A stretch of DNA of 64,000 nucleotides from Methanosarcina siciliae T4/M (GCF_000970085.1 NZ_CP009506.1:4030001-4094000); one strand, 5' to 3'. Counted from the first letter of the stretch, positions 16,197 through 25,934 are shown. Notes: generated by a model from the letters alone, not told the origin. Numbers and translations: made by a program.

Positions 16197-18614
16197 ATGA
16201 GCAAACTAACTACCGGGAGTTTTTCTATAGACGATCTGGAATCCGTTCAGATTACTATTAATAACATTGTAGGGGCAGCAAAGGAGGCTGCTGAAGAAAA
16301 AGCAAAAGAGTTAGGTCCGATGGGTCCCACTGCTATGGCAGGTCTGGCATCCTACAGGAGCTGGAACTTGCTTCTTCTTAACCGCTACGAGCCTGTCCTG
16401 ACCCCTATGTGTGACCAGTGCTGTTACTGTACTTACGGACCATGTGACCTTTCCGGGAACAAGAGAGGTGCCTGCGGAATTGACATGGCTGGACAGACAG
16501 GAAGGGAATTCTTCCTCCGTGTAATTACAGGTACTGCCTGCCATGCTGCCCACGGCCGCCACCTGCTTGACCATGTAATAGAAGTCTTTGGCGAAGATCT
16601 CCCACTCAACCTTGGAGAATCAAACGTCCTGACCCCGAACGTCACAATCTGCACAGGACTGAGCCCAAAGACCCTCGGAGAATGCAGAGCTCCAATGGAA
16701 TATGTCGAAGAACAGCTCACCCAGCTCCTTGCAACCATCCATGCAGGCCAGGAAAGCGCAGAAATTGACTATGATTCTAAAGCCCTCTTTAGCGGTAGTC
16801 TTGACCACGTTGGGATGGAAGTCTCCGATATCGCTCAGGTCTCAGCATATGACTTCCCTAAAGCTGACCCAGAAGCCCCGCTCATTGAAATCGGTATGGG
16901 ATCCATTGACAAGTCCAAGCCCCTCATTGTTGCAATCGGGCACAACGTAGCCGGTGTAACATACATCATGGATTACATGGAAGAAAACAACCTGACCGAC
17001 AAGATGGAAATCGCCGGACTTTGCTGTACCGCATTCGACATGACCAGGTACAAGGAAGCCGACAGGAGAGCTCCATACGCCAAGATCGTAGGGTCTCTGG
17101 CAAAGGAACTGAAGATTATCCGCTCCGGAATGCCTGATGTCATTGTTGTGGACGAACAGTGCGTCCGCGGTGATGTCCTTGCAGAATCCCAGAAGCTCAA
17201 GATCCCTGTGATCGCATCAAACGAAAAGATCATGTTCGGTCTGCCGGACCGCACAGACGCTGATGTAGACTCGATAGTTGAAGAGATCAAGTCAGGAGCA
17301 ATTCCGGGTTGTGTGATGCTGGATTATGATAAACTCGGAGAACTCATCCCGAAGATTGCCGAAGTAATGGCTCCAATCCGTGATGCGGAAGGTATTACAG
17401 CAATCCCGACTGACGAGGAATTCAAGGTATACATCGACAAGTGTGTCAAGTGTGGAGAATGCATGCTTGCATGTCCGGAAGAACTTGACATCCCAGAAGC
17501 TCTGGAATATGCAGCCAAGGGAAGCTACGAGTACCTTGAAGCCCTCCACGATGTCTGTATCGGGTGCCGCCGCTGTGAACAGGTCTGTAAGAAAGAAATC
17601 CCAATCCTGAACGTGCTTGAGAAGGCTGCACAGAAGGCCATCAGTGAAGAGAAGGGATTGGTCAGAGCCGGCAGAGGACAGGCAAGTGACGCAGAAATCA
17701 GAAAAGAAGGCCTTAACCTCGTTATGGGGACTACCCCCGGTATTATCGCAATCATCGGATGTCCGAATTATCCAGCAGGTACCAAAGATGTCTATCTCAT
17801 TGCCGAAGAATTCCTGAAGAGAAACTATCTCCTTGCAGTAAGCGGATGTTCCGCAATGGACATCGGTATGTACAAGGATGAGGATGGCAAGACCCTGTAC
17901 GAAAGGTTCCCGGGTACATTTGCCGGCGGTGGGCTGCTTAACACTGGTTCCTGTGTGTCCAACGCACACATCAGTGGAGCTGCAGAGAAAGTCGCCGGAA
18001 TCTTTGCGCAGAGGACCCTGGCAGGGAACCTGGCGGAAATTGCAGACTATACTCTCAACCGTGTTGGTGCATGCGGACTTGCCTGGGGTGCATACTCGCA
18101 GAAGGCTGCTTCAATAGGTACCGGATGTAATATATACGGTATCCCCGCAGTGCTCGGCCCACACAGTTCCAAGTACAGGAGAGCCCTGATTGCCAAGAAC
18201 TATGATGAGTCCAAGTGGAAAGTCTACGATGGCAGAGACGGCTCAGAAATGAACATCCCACCCGCACCGGAATTCCTCCTGACCACAGCAGAGACCTGGC
18301 AGGAAGCAATCCCGATGATGGCAAAGGCCTGCATCCGCCCGTCCGACAACAACATGGGCAGGTCCATAAAGCTGACCCACTGGATGGAACTTTCCAAGAA
18401 ATACCTTGGTGTAGAACCGGAAGACTGGTGGAAGTTCGTCAGGAATGAGGCTGACCTCCCGCTTGCCAAGCGTGAAGAGCTCCTCAAGAGGCTAGAGGCA
18501 GAGCATGGCTGGGAAATTGACTGGAAGAGGAAGAAGATTATCTCCGGTCCGAAGATCAAATTCGATGTCTCCGCACAGCCAACTAACCTCAAGAGACTTT
18601 GCAAGGAGGCCTGA
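16197..18614 (+). CDS. cdhA: CODH/ACS complex alpha subunit (CO dehydrogenase)
   Basis: The nickel-iron-sulfur carbon monoxide dehydrogenase of the acetyl-CoA decarbonylase/synthase complex. It interconverts CO and CO2 in the cytosol during growth on acetate and in carbon fixation. At 805 residues it has the usual length. Cys72, 75, 76, 78, 83 and 93 lie in the cluster-binding N-terminus (MCDQCCYCTYGPCD). Two ferredoxin-type 4Fe-4S motifs, CVKCGECMLACPE (about 415) and CIGCRRCEQVCKK (about 453), distinguish the archaeal alpha subunit from bacterial CooS. C-cluster ligands fall in IAGLCCTAFD, IAIIGCPNYP, AVSGCSAMD and NTGSCVSNAH. First gene of the operon; cdhB follows after 2 bases. Confidence 0.97.
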   Translation: MSKLTTGSFSIDDLESVQITINNIVGAAKEAAEEKAKELGPMGPTAMAGLASYRSWNLLLLNRYEPVLTPMCDQCCYCTYGPCDLSGNKRGACGIDMAGQTGREFFLRVITGTACHAAHGRHLLDHVIEVFGEDLPLNLGESNVLTPNVTICTGLSPKTLGECRAPMEYVEEQLTQLLATIHAGQESAEIDYDSKALFSGSLDHVGMEVSDIAQVSAYDFPKADPEAPLIEIGMGSIDKSKPLIVAIGHNVAGVTYIMDYMEENNLTDKMEIAGLCCTAFDMTRYKEADRRAPYAKIVGSLAKELKIIRSGMPDVIVVDEQCVRGDVLAESQKLKIPVIASNEKIMFGLPDRTDADVDSIVEEIKSGAIPGCVMLDYDKLGELIPKIAEVMAPIRDAEGITAIPTDEEFKVYIDKCVKCGECMLACPEELDIPEALEYAAKGSYEYLEALHDVCIGCRRCEQVCKKEIPILNVLEKAAQKAISEEKGLVRAGRGQASDAEIRKEGLNLVMGTTPGIIAIIGCPNYPAGTKDVYLIAEEFLKRNYLLAVSGCSAMDIGMYKDEDGKTLYERFPGTFAGGGLLNTGSCVSNAHISGAAEKVAGIFAQRTLAGNLAEIADYTLNRVGACGLAWGAYSQKAASIGTGCNIYGIPAVLGPHSSKYRRALIAKNYDESKWKVYDGRDGSEMNIPPAPEFLLTTAETWQEAIPMMAKACIRPSDNNMGRSIKLTHWMELSKKYLGVEPEDWWKFVRNEADLPLAKREELLKRLEAEHGWEIDWKRKKIISGPKIKFDVSAQPTNLKRLCKEA

Positions 18615-18616
18615 AA

Positions 18617-19129
18617 ATGGTAGACACTACCAAGAACACAAAACTCTTTACCAGCTACGGAGTGACAACTTCCAAAGTAACTACCCCAGAGATCGCAGCC
18701 AAGTTGATTTCTAAGGCAAAGAGGCCGCTTCTTGTGGTAGGGACCAAAGTTCTTGATCCGGAACTCCTGGACAGAGCAGTAAAGATTGCACAGAAAGCAA
18801 ACATTCCTATTGCAGCTACAGGAAGTTCTATGCCAGGCTTCGTGGGTAAGGATGTGGATGCAAAATACATAAACCTGCATCAGCTCGGTTTTTATGTAAC
18901 AGACGCGAACTGGCCCGGCCTTGACGGAAATGGGACTTATGATACACTCATTGTCCTTGGACACATAAAGTACTACATCAACCAGGTACTGTCCGGAACA
19001 AAGAACTTCAGCACCGTAAAAGCAATTGCAATTGACAGAAACTACGTCCAGAACGCAACGATGTCTTTCGGAAACCTGAGCAAAGCAGACCACTATGCTG
19101 CTCTGGATGAACTTATAGATGCATTATAA
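18617..19129 (+). CDS. cdhB: CODH/ACS complex epsilon subunit
   Basis: Small non-catalytic partner of CdhA; together they form the alpha2-epsilon2 CO dehydrogenase component. The 170 residues show a Rossmann-like fold with RPLLVVGTKVLD and TYDTLIVLGHIKYYINQVL. The start is ATG 18617, with AAGGAGG at 18603-18609 inside the end of cdhA; an earlier in-frame codon at 18599 would precede this ribosome site. Confidence 0.95.
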   Translation: MVDTTKNTKLFTSYGVTTSKVTTPEIAAKLISKAKRPLLVVGTKVLDPELLDRAVKIAQKANIPIAATGSSMPGFVGKDVDAKYINLHQLGFYVTDANWPGLDGNGTYDTLIVLGHIKYYINQVLSGTKNFSTVKAIAIDRNYVQNATMSFGNLSKADHYAALDELIDAL

Positions 19130-19153
19130 TTTTGAATTAGGAGGCGAAATATA

Positions 19154-20566
19154 ATGGCAGAATTCCCATTTGAGATTTCCCCTATGTTTGAAGGAGAAAG
19201 AGTAAGGAAAGATGGAATGTTCGTAGAGCTTGGAGGTCCAAAATCCCTGGGTCTCGAACTTGTCCGCGCAAAACCTATGGATGAAATTGAAGACGACAGA
19301 GTAACAATTATCGGTCCAGACCTCAAAGAAATGGAAGAGGGAAAGACCTACCCCTGGGCAATGATCTTCAACATAGGCGGAGAACTCGTAGAGCCTGACC
19401 TTGAGTCCGTAGTCGAAAGGCGTGTCCACGACTTCATCAACTACTGCCAGGGTATCATGCACCTGAACCAGAGGTACGATGTCTGGATGAGAGTTTCCAA
19501 GGACACAGCTTCAAAGATGGACTCTTTCGAGCCCTTCGGACAGGCCGTCATGATGCTCTTCAAGACAGAACTTCCTTTTATCGAGAAAATGCAGGTGACC
19601 TTCTACACCGACCAGGCTGAAGTTGAAAAGCAGATGGTAGAAGCAAAGGAAATCTTCAAGGCAAGAGACGCAAGGACCAAGGACCTCCACGACGAAGATG
19701 TGGATGTCTTCTATGGCTGCACTCTCTGTCAGTCCTTTGCTCCGACCAACGTTTGTGTTGTCTCCCCTGACAGGGTCTCCCTCTGTGGTGCTATCAACTG
19801 GTTCGACGGCCGAGCAGCAGCAAAAGTAGACCCCGAAGGCCCACAGTTTGAAATCGCCAAGGGTGATCTTCTTGATGCCGAGAAAGGCGAATACACAGGG
19901 ATCAACGAGATTGCAAAGAAACTCTCAGCCGGCGAATTCGACAAAATCAAACTTCACTCCTTCTTCGATGCTCCTCACACATCATGCGGATGTTTCGAAG
20001 TAGTCGGGTTCTATATCCCTGAAGTAGATGGTATAGGCTGGGTTAACAGGGAATACCAGGGAATGGCACCGAATGGGATCGGATTCTCAACCATGGCAGG
20101 CCAGACAGGTGGCGGTAAGCAGATCGTAGGTTTCCTTGGTATTGGAATCAACTATTTCTACTCCCCGAAGTTCATCCAGGCTGACGGGGGATGGAACAGG
20201 GTTGTCTGGCTCCCCTCGATGCTGAAGGAAAAGATTGCAGAAACCATTCCTGAGGATCTCAAAGATAAGATTGCAACAGAAAACGATGCAACTGACATTG
20301 AATCCCTGAAAGCCTTCCTCCAGGAGAAGAACCATCCGGTAGTTGCTACCTGGGCAGCAGCTGAGGAAGAAGAAGAGGAAGAAGAGGAAGAAGAAGAGGA
20401 AGTAGCAGTTGCAGCAGCTCCGATGATGATGCCAGCAACCGGATTCCAGATGCCTGCAATGCCAATGATGTCAGGCGGTTCAAGCGGCGGAATAAAGCTG
20501 ACCTTCAAGAATGCAAAGATCACCATTGACAGGATGATCATCAGCGAGAAGAAGGAAAAGAAATAA
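19154..20566 (+). CDS. cdhC: CODH/ACS complex beta subunit (acetyl-CoA synthase)
   Basis: Carries the A-cluster, a 4Fe-4S cube bridged to two nickel sites, where acetyl-CoA is assembled from CO, a methyl group and CoA, or cleaved. Cys189 and Cys192 (YGCTLCQSF) and Cys278/Cys280 (HTSCGCFEVV) match the positions known for the M. thermophila protein. The 470 residues end in a linker of a dozen-plus consecutive glutamates, then an alanine/methionine-rich stretch and a short basic domain (KLTFKNAKITIDRMII), the usual archaeal form lacking the bacterial N-terminal domains. An AGGAGG ribosome site precedes it. Confidence 0.97.
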   Translation: MAEFPFEISPMFEGERVRKDGMFVELGGPKSLGLELVRAKPMDEIEDDRVTIIGPDLKEMEEGKTYPWAMIFNIGGELVEPDLESVVERRVHDFINYCQGIMHLNQRYDVWMRVSKDTASKMDSFEPFGQAVMMLFKTELPFIEKMQVTFYTDQAEVEKQMVEAKEIFKARDARTKDLHDEDVDVFYGCTLCQSFAPTNVCVVSPDRVSLCGAINWFDGRAAAKVDPEGPQFEIAKGDLLDAEKGEYTGINEIAKKLSAGEFDKIKLHSFFDAPHTSCGCFEVVGFYIPEVDGIGWVNREYQGMAPNGIGFSTMAGQTGGGKQIVGFLGIGINYFYSPKFIQADGGWNRVVWLPSMLKEKIAETIPEDLKDKIATENDATDIESLKAFLQEKNHPVVATWAAAEEEEEEEEEEEEEVAVAAAPMMMPATGFQMPAMPMMSGGSSGGIKLTFKNAKITIDRMIISEKKEKK

Positions 20567-20578
20567 CTGAGTGACGAC

Positions 20579-20620
20579 AGGCGATTGCCTAAAACCGAAA
20601 GGCAATTGCCTAAAACCGAA
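20579..20620 (+). repeat. 21-bp tandem duplication between cdhC and cooC
   Basis: The unit AGGCRATTGCCTAAAACCGA plus a final A occurs twice (20579-20599 and 20600-20620) with one difference (G/A). The second copy contains the perfect palindrome GGCAATTGCC. It lies 22 bases before the cooC start. Confidence 0.65.
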
Positions 20621-20642
20621 AAACAATACAAAGGGGTATGCT

Positions 20643-21404
20643 GTGACTAAAGTAATTGCAATAACGGGAAAAGGCGGGACTGGTAAAACAGCGGTAGCGG
20701 CTCTTCTGATCCGCTACCTTTCCAAAAAAGGGAAGTTTCTACTGGCAGTTGATGCGGATGCGGATACGAACCTTCCTGAAACCCTTGGCTGTGAGAATGT
20801 AAAAACAATCGGGGATGCAAAAGAGTTCCTTCAGGCCGAAATTACCAATCCCAGGCCTGATAACCCCGATATGAACAAAGAGTCGATACTTAAAAGCAAG
20901 GTCTATGAGATAATTGAAGAGATGCCGGGATATGACCTGCTTGTAATGGGAAGGCCCGAAGGGTCAGGCTGCTACTGTTATGTGAACAACCTCCTCCGCG
21001 GGATAATGGACAAACTGATCACAAACTATGATGTGGTTGTAATTGACGCGGAAGCGGGGCTTGAGCATTTCAGCCGCAAGATTATCCGGGACATAGATGA
21101 CCTTATTGTAGTAACTGACGCTTCACGAAGGGGATTCAGGACTGCCGAAAGAATCAGAGAACTGGTGAGTGAACTGGATTCAAATGTAGGAAACATTCAC
21201 GTTATTGCAAATAAAGTTACAGATGCTAACCGCGAAGAGCTCACTAAACTGGCAGAGGATTTGAAACTAAGCCTGATAGGTATGATACCGTTAGATCCAA
21301 AAATTGAGGAAATGGACATAAAAGGAATACCTCTCTATGAAATAACGGATGATTCGGCTGCTGCAATGGAAATCGAAAAAATTGTACAAAAAATGGGGTA
21401 CTGA
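20643..21404 (+). CDS. cooC: CODH nickel-insertion accessory ATPase
   Basis: A MinD/SIMIBI-type P-loop ATPase that matures the nickel site of CO dehydrogenase or acetyl-CoA synthase. The Walker A is ITGKGGTGKTAVAA at the N-terminus; a dimer-interface CxC occurs in GSGCYCYVNNLL near residue 113; VVIDAEAGLEHFSR is the switch II region. Of 253 residues. I choose GTG 20643, preceded by AAGGGG; the frame is open further upstream through the tandem repeat, but that extension is not family-like. The location between cdhC and cdhD is the usual one. Confidence 0.92.
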   Translation: MTKVIAITGKGGTGKTAVAALLIRYLSKKGKFLLAVDADADTNLPETLGCENVKTIGDAKEFLQAEITNPRPDNPDMNKESILKSKVYEIIEEMPGYDLLVMGRPEGSGCYCYVNNLLRGIMDKLITNYDVVVIDAEAGLEHFSRKIIRDIDDLIVVTDASRRGFRTAERIRELVSELDSNVGNIHVIANKVTDANREELTKLAEDLKLSLIGMIPLDPKIEEMDIKGIPLYEITDDSAAAMEIEKIVQKMGY

Positions 21405-21651
21405 CCCCAATAGTTTTGAACCTGTGGATGATGCAGAAAACCGTACCGGAATCAAATATAAAGAGTCCAGAGCCGGATTAAGAGCTTGAAACGGCATTTA
21501 AAATCATAAGAGTAACGGGACAGGAGAATTCCTGTTCCGATCCCTGTTCTTATACAAGGGAAAAAGTGGAAACAGATCCTGTATTACATTCTTTATTTTA
21601 TTATACAGTCACTCGTAAAAACGGATAAATTACGGAAACGGTGAGGTTTAC
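21405..21651 (+). promoter_or_regulatory. cooC-cdhD spacer with a leader-type TAAAAACGG motif
   Basis: A 247-base gap inside the operon, long for co-transcribed genes. It holds TAAAAACGG at 21616-21624, the same core repeated in the cdhA leader, followed by the GGTGAGG ribosome site of cdhD. TTATTTTATTATACAG at about 21594 could be an internal promoter. Confidence 0.4.
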
Positions 21652-22963
21652 ATGGCAAAGAAAATGAAGTTATCTGATATAACAAACATGTTCGCGGGAA
21701 TGGATGTAGAAGCCCTCGAAGGTGTGACTATTGAAGGGGACATTGAGATTGATCTCGGTGGACTCGGAGGCGGCTTTGACCCGATGCTTGCCGCAGCTCT
21801 TGGGCAGGAGAGTGCAATACTTGCCCAGCACTTTGCAAGACTCGCAGGCATGTTCGGATATCCGGTGGGCATTGGCGCACCAGCAGCTCCGGCAGTTGCC
21901 CCAGCTCTTGCAGCCCCCAAACTCAAAGATCTTATCCCTGCAAAGTTCGATGTTGCTAACATCGCTGAATGGGCAACCGAGATCCAGGAAGTACCAATAG
22001 GCAACACCTCGGCAGACGGCGGAAGCCGTGGAAAGAGAGTGATGCTGGGCGGAGAGAAAGCCCTTTCCGTTCTACTTCGACGCACCGATGCCGAACAGGA
22101 ACCAGGTCACTATTGACGTGTTCGATATGAGGATCGGCCTTGCAAAAGCTGTCAAGCAGAACTATGATGAAGTCATGGACAGCCCGGGAGAATGGGCAAA
22201 GAAGAACGTTGAGAAATTCAACGCTGACATGATCACCATCCACCTGATTTCAACAGACCCGCTAATCAAAGACACTCCTGCAAAAGAAGCAGCCAAGACT
22301 GTAGAAGAAGTGCTCCAGGCTGTTGATGTGCCAATTGCCATAGGCGGATCAGGGAACCCACAGAAGGACCCGGAAGTGCTCACAAGAGCAGCAGAAGTTT
22401 CGGAAGGCGAGCGCTGCCTGCTTGCATCGGCCAGCCTGAACCTGGACTATGCAGCAATCGCAGAGGCAGCACTAAAATACGATCACGACGTGCTTTCCTG
22501 GACACAGCTGGACATGAACGCGCAGAAGGAACTAAACAGGAAACTCATGAAGCAGTGCAACGTCCCAAGAGACAGAATCATCATGGACCCCACCACTGCA
22601 GCCCTGGGATACGGTCTCGACTACGCTTACACCAACATGGAGCGTATCAGACTTGCAGCCCTTATGGGTGATGACGAACTTACATTCCCGATGTCTTCAG
22701 GGACCACAAATGCATGGGGTGCCCGTGAGTCATGGATGGTTAGTTCCCCACTTAAGGAAGACTCTGACTGGGGACCGAGAGAGTACAGAGGTCCGATATG
22801 GGAAATCGTTACAGGACTGTCCCTTGCAATTGCAGGAAACGACCTGTTCATGATGATGCACCCAACATCGGTTGCTGTCCTGAAACAGATCACACAGACA
22901 CTCTTCGGTATGATCGACACAGAGCAGGTTGACATTGCAAACTGGATAGGAGCGGAGGTGTAA
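21652..22963 (+). pseudogene. cdhD: CODH/ACS delta subunit (small corrinoid iron-sulfur protein), frameshifted
   Basis: Small subunit of the corrinoid iron-sulfur protein that carries the methyl group between tetrahydrosarcinapterin and the A-cluster. The frame breaks at 22064-22066. Codons up to 22063 read in one frame, and from 22067 the true sequence (PFYFDAPMPNRNQVTIDVFD) continues one base later. Removing one T from the CTTTCC run gives an uninterrupted 436-residue protein, the family length. All downstream motifs are intact (IAIGGSGNPQKDPEV, DPTTAALGYGLDY, SSGTTNAWGARESW). As written, translation would end at 22116 with 154 residues. The lack of any other damage favours a very recent mutation or a base-calling error. 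Confidence 0.9.
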
Positions 22964-22966
22964 AAC

Positions 22967-24374
22967 ATGAAAATAAACAGCCCGTTAGAAGCTTACAAAT
23001 ACTTGCCCCAGACAAACTGTGGAGAGTGTGGGGAAGCTACATGTATGGCTTTTGCCTCCAAGCTGATTGACAGGTCAGGCAAGACATCAGACTGTCCACC
23101 TCTTATTAAGGAGAAGAAATTTGCAAAGAAACTTGCAGAACTCGACAGGCTACTTGCACCGGAAATTCGCCAGGTAACCATAGGAGTAGGCGAGAAAGCA
23201 GTTAACATTGGGGGGGACGATGTCCTGTACCGCCACAAACTCACATTCTTCAACAAGACGAAGATGTTCTTCGATGTGGCAGACAACATGGATGAAGCTG
23301 CCATTGTTGAGAGAGTGAACAGCATCGCCAACTTCAGAAAGTTCTATGTAGGCCGAAACCTGCTCCTCGATGGGGTGGCTATCAGAGCCGTTTCCAACGA
23401 CCCGGCAAAGTTTGCGGCAGCTGTAAAGAAGGTAGCTGAAGCAGGATTGCCCATGATATTCTGTTCCTTCAACCCTGAGGTCCTGAAGGCAGGACTCGAA
23501 GTGGCAAAGGACCTGAACCCGCTGCTTTATGCTGCAAACAAGGATAACTGGAAGGAAGTAGGAGAACTCGCCCTTGAATACAAGGTGCCTGTGGTTGTGT
23601 CAGCTTTCAATGACCTTGATGCCCTCAAGACCCTTGCAAAGACATTTGCAGAGGCAGGAATTAAGGATATTGTCCTTGACCCGGGAACATACCCCACAGG
23701 AAAGGGCCTGAAGGAAACATTCACCAACTTCCTGAAGATAAGGAGAGCGGGAATTATGGGCGACACGGAGATTCGCATACCCGATTATTGCTCTCCCCTT
23801 CACTGCATGGATGGCTGGAATTTCCGACCCGGTCAGCGCCTCATACTGGGAAACCGTAATGGCTTCGGTCTTTACTATAAGGTACGGAGACATAATGATC
23901 CTCCACAGCATGGAGCCTTATTCCACCCTGCCTGAGGTTCACCTGGCAGAGACCATCTACACGGACCCGAGGACCCCGGTCTCCGTGGACGGAGGAATGT
24001 ACAAGGTAGGAAGCCCGACAGCGGATTCCCCGGTGCTCTTTACCACAAACTTCGCACTCACATACTATACTGTGGAGAGCGATATATCGTCCAACGGAAT
24101 CGACTGCTGGTTACTTGCAGTTGACACAGACGGGATAGGGGTGGAAGCTGCAGTTGCAGGCGGACAGCTGACCGCTGACAAGGTGAAGGAAGCCTTTGAC
24201 AAGGCAGGGTTCGACCTTAAGACAGCCGTAAACCACAACACCGTAGTTACTCCGGGTCTTGCGGCCCGTCTACAGGGAGACCTTGAGGACAAGCTCGGTG
24301 CAAATGTAAAGGTAGGACCAATGGACTCCGGCCGTATCCCAGGCTGGATGGAAAAGAACTGGCCACCTAAATAA
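22967..24374 (+). pseudogene. cdhE: CODH/ACS gamma subunit (large corrinoid iron-sulfur protein), frameshifted
   Basis: Large subunit of the corrinoid protein. It holds a low-potential 4Fe-4S cluster in its N-terminus (TNCGECGEATCMAFASKL, then DCPPL) and the B12-binding C-terminal half. The first frame runs to 23935, but after GDTEI (23773) its residues no longer fit. Dropping the C at 23774 gives AYPIIALPFTAWMAGISDPV and a continuous 468-residue protein to 24374. As written, the product loses the corrinoid-binding part. It follows cdhD by 3 bases and is the last operon gene. As in cdhD, nothing else is damaged. Confidence 0.9.
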
Positions 24375-24400
24375 AGGCAAAAAAATTGAAGGTTAAGATT

Positions 24401-24438
24401 CCGTGTCTAAAAGACACGGTACTTTTTTATCTTTTTTA
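24401..24438 (+). terminator. Terminator of the cdh operon
   Basis: CCGTGTC (24401-24407) pairs with GACACGG (24413-24419) around a 5-base loop and is followed by two T-runs (CTTTTTTATCTTTTTT). It lies 27 bases after the cdhE stop. Confidence 0.8.
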
Positions 24439-24871
24439 AAAAAATATGAGACATATCACAATAACAGCCACAGACGGTTTTTAAGGAATTAACTTCTGCA
24501 CGGATGGGATTCTTACTTCGACCTTTTAGTATGTAAGTTTTCCTTGAAAACTCATATAAATTCTTAGTTATGGTTATCCGTATAGATTCTGAATTTTTGT
24601 TCCCTCACGTAGAGTTTCAATTTTATTTTTTGCTTTCCAGCTATATTGTTAGTTTCCACATAAGAGCATAAGAACCATCAAAAATATTGATTATGAAATT
24701 AGGACAAATGCTATAAAAAAGAATATATAAATGCATAAAAAACACATAAGAAAAGATGAAAAATAAGTTAATTTAAATAAAATGAAGCGATCCAGATAAT
24801 AGGATATGACAGATGTTAACCTGTACAGGTACCATAAATAACCAATATTCAAACATTATTCGGGTGTTAAC
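24439..24871. other. Gene-free stretch upstream of the glycosyltransferase
   Basis: About 430 AT-rich bases. An 11-codon frame from ATG 24806 is in phase with the glycosyltransferase but ends at TAA 24839-24841. No RNA gene is seen. Confidence 0.3.
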
Positions 24872-25636
24872 ATTACAAGGGTTTCGCTGGTATTGCCTGC
24901 TTATAATGAGGTAGCAAGAATAGAAAAAACAGTAAAACAAACTGCGGAAACTCTCAGAAATATTACTTCTTCTTTTGAGATAATCATAGCGGAAGACGGG
25001 AGCAGTGACGGGACAGATAGAGTCGCAGAGAAACTCGCTCTGGAGCATAACTGGATAAGTCACCTTCACTCGAATTCTCGCCAGGGAAGAGGCAGAGCCC
25101 TGAACAGAGCTTTTAAGTCTGCATCAGGCGACGTCCTTTGTTATATTGACGTGGATCTTGCAACCGATATGAACCACCTGAAAGAGCTGATAGAATCAAT
25201 ATCAGTAGAAGGATATGACTTTGCGACAGGCTCAAGGATGATGCCTCAAAGCAATGTCAAAAGACCCCTAAAAAGAGGAATAGCTAGCAAGGGATTTAAT
25301 TTTCTGGTGCACACTGTGTTGAACTCAAAGTTATACGACCATCAATGCGGGTTTAAGGCCTTTAAAAAAGCTCCGTTGTTTGAACTGATTGATGTTGTAG
25401 AGGATGAACACTGGTTCTGGGATACCGAGCTTATGGTGCTTGCACAGGCCCGGGGATTTAAGGTAAAAGAATTCCCGGTAGTCTGGAGACATGGAGGCAC
25501 AACTAAAGTAAATCTTAAAAAAGATATTTTAGAGATGGGGTCTCAAATTTTTCGATTATGGTGGAGTTTGAAAAGACAGCCAAAGGAAAAAGCAGTAAAA
25601 TCCTGTGAGGGGTGCTTTGAACAAAACAGAGTCTAA
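24872..25636 (+). CDS. Family 2 glycosyltransferase (dolichyl-phosphate mannosyl/glucosyltransferase-like)
   Basis: Transfers a sugar from a nucleotide donor to a lipid carrier such as dolichyl phosphate, likely for surface glycan synthesis. The GT-A fold motifs are VSLVLPAYNE (strand 1), EDGSSDGTDR, CYIDVDLATDM (DXD-type metal site), DHQCGFKAFKK and EDEHWFWDTE. There are no C-terminal membrane helices. The start is uncertain. TTG 24893 is the first canonical codon, but using it would cut off the first beta strand (TRVSLVL). The frame is open back to 24842, and the best-placed initiator is ATT 24872, five bases after GGTG (24863-24866). Confidence 0.85.
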   Translation: MTRVSLVLPAYNEVARIEKTVKQTAETLRNITSSFEIIIAEDGSSDGTDRVAEKLALEHNWISHLHSNSRQGRGRALNRAFKSASGDVLCYIDVDLATDMNHLKELIESISVEGYDFATGSRMMPQSNVKRPLKRGIASKGFNFLVHTVLNSKLYDHQCGFKAFKKAPLFELIDVVEDEHWFWDTELMVLAQARGFKVKEFPVVWRHGGTTKVNLKKDILEMGSQIFRLWWSLKRQPKEKAVKSCEGCFEQNRV

Positions 25637-25934
25637 AACAAAACAACGGCGCAAAGAAAAATTATACAAATGCTTATATAAGTAAAAAGCCAATTTGGTC
25701 TGCTTCTAAAACACGGATTTTTTAATATTAGAGTACTGGATGCAGCGATTTGCTGATATAGCGGACTGACATCTCAGGCACGAAAGTCACCTGATGAGTA
25801 AAAACAGCAGACCCAGCTATTATTAAATAGCATGAGAATGCTTAACAGATGAACTGCTGATTATTCCTTCAGATACTTTATTTTCTAAATCAGGTAACCT
25901 ACTACTCCAAGAAGACTAGCAGTAAGGATTATAG
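25637..25934. other. Promoter region of the NMD3 operon
   Basis: About 300 bases without a gene. CTTATATAAGT near 25672-25682 is a good TATA element but sits 250 bases upstream of the NMD3 ATG. Confidence 0.35.

Noticed and set aside
20346..20402. Glutamate-coding run in cdhC as a possible microsatellite error.
   Set aside because: An acidic linker followed by an alanine/methionine-rich stretch is usual in archaeal CdhC, and the frame is intact on both sides.
25793..25860. CTGATGA followed 60 bases later by CTGA, like box C/D of a guide RNA.
   Set aside because: No proper D' and C' boxes and no closing stem; the pair can arise by chance.
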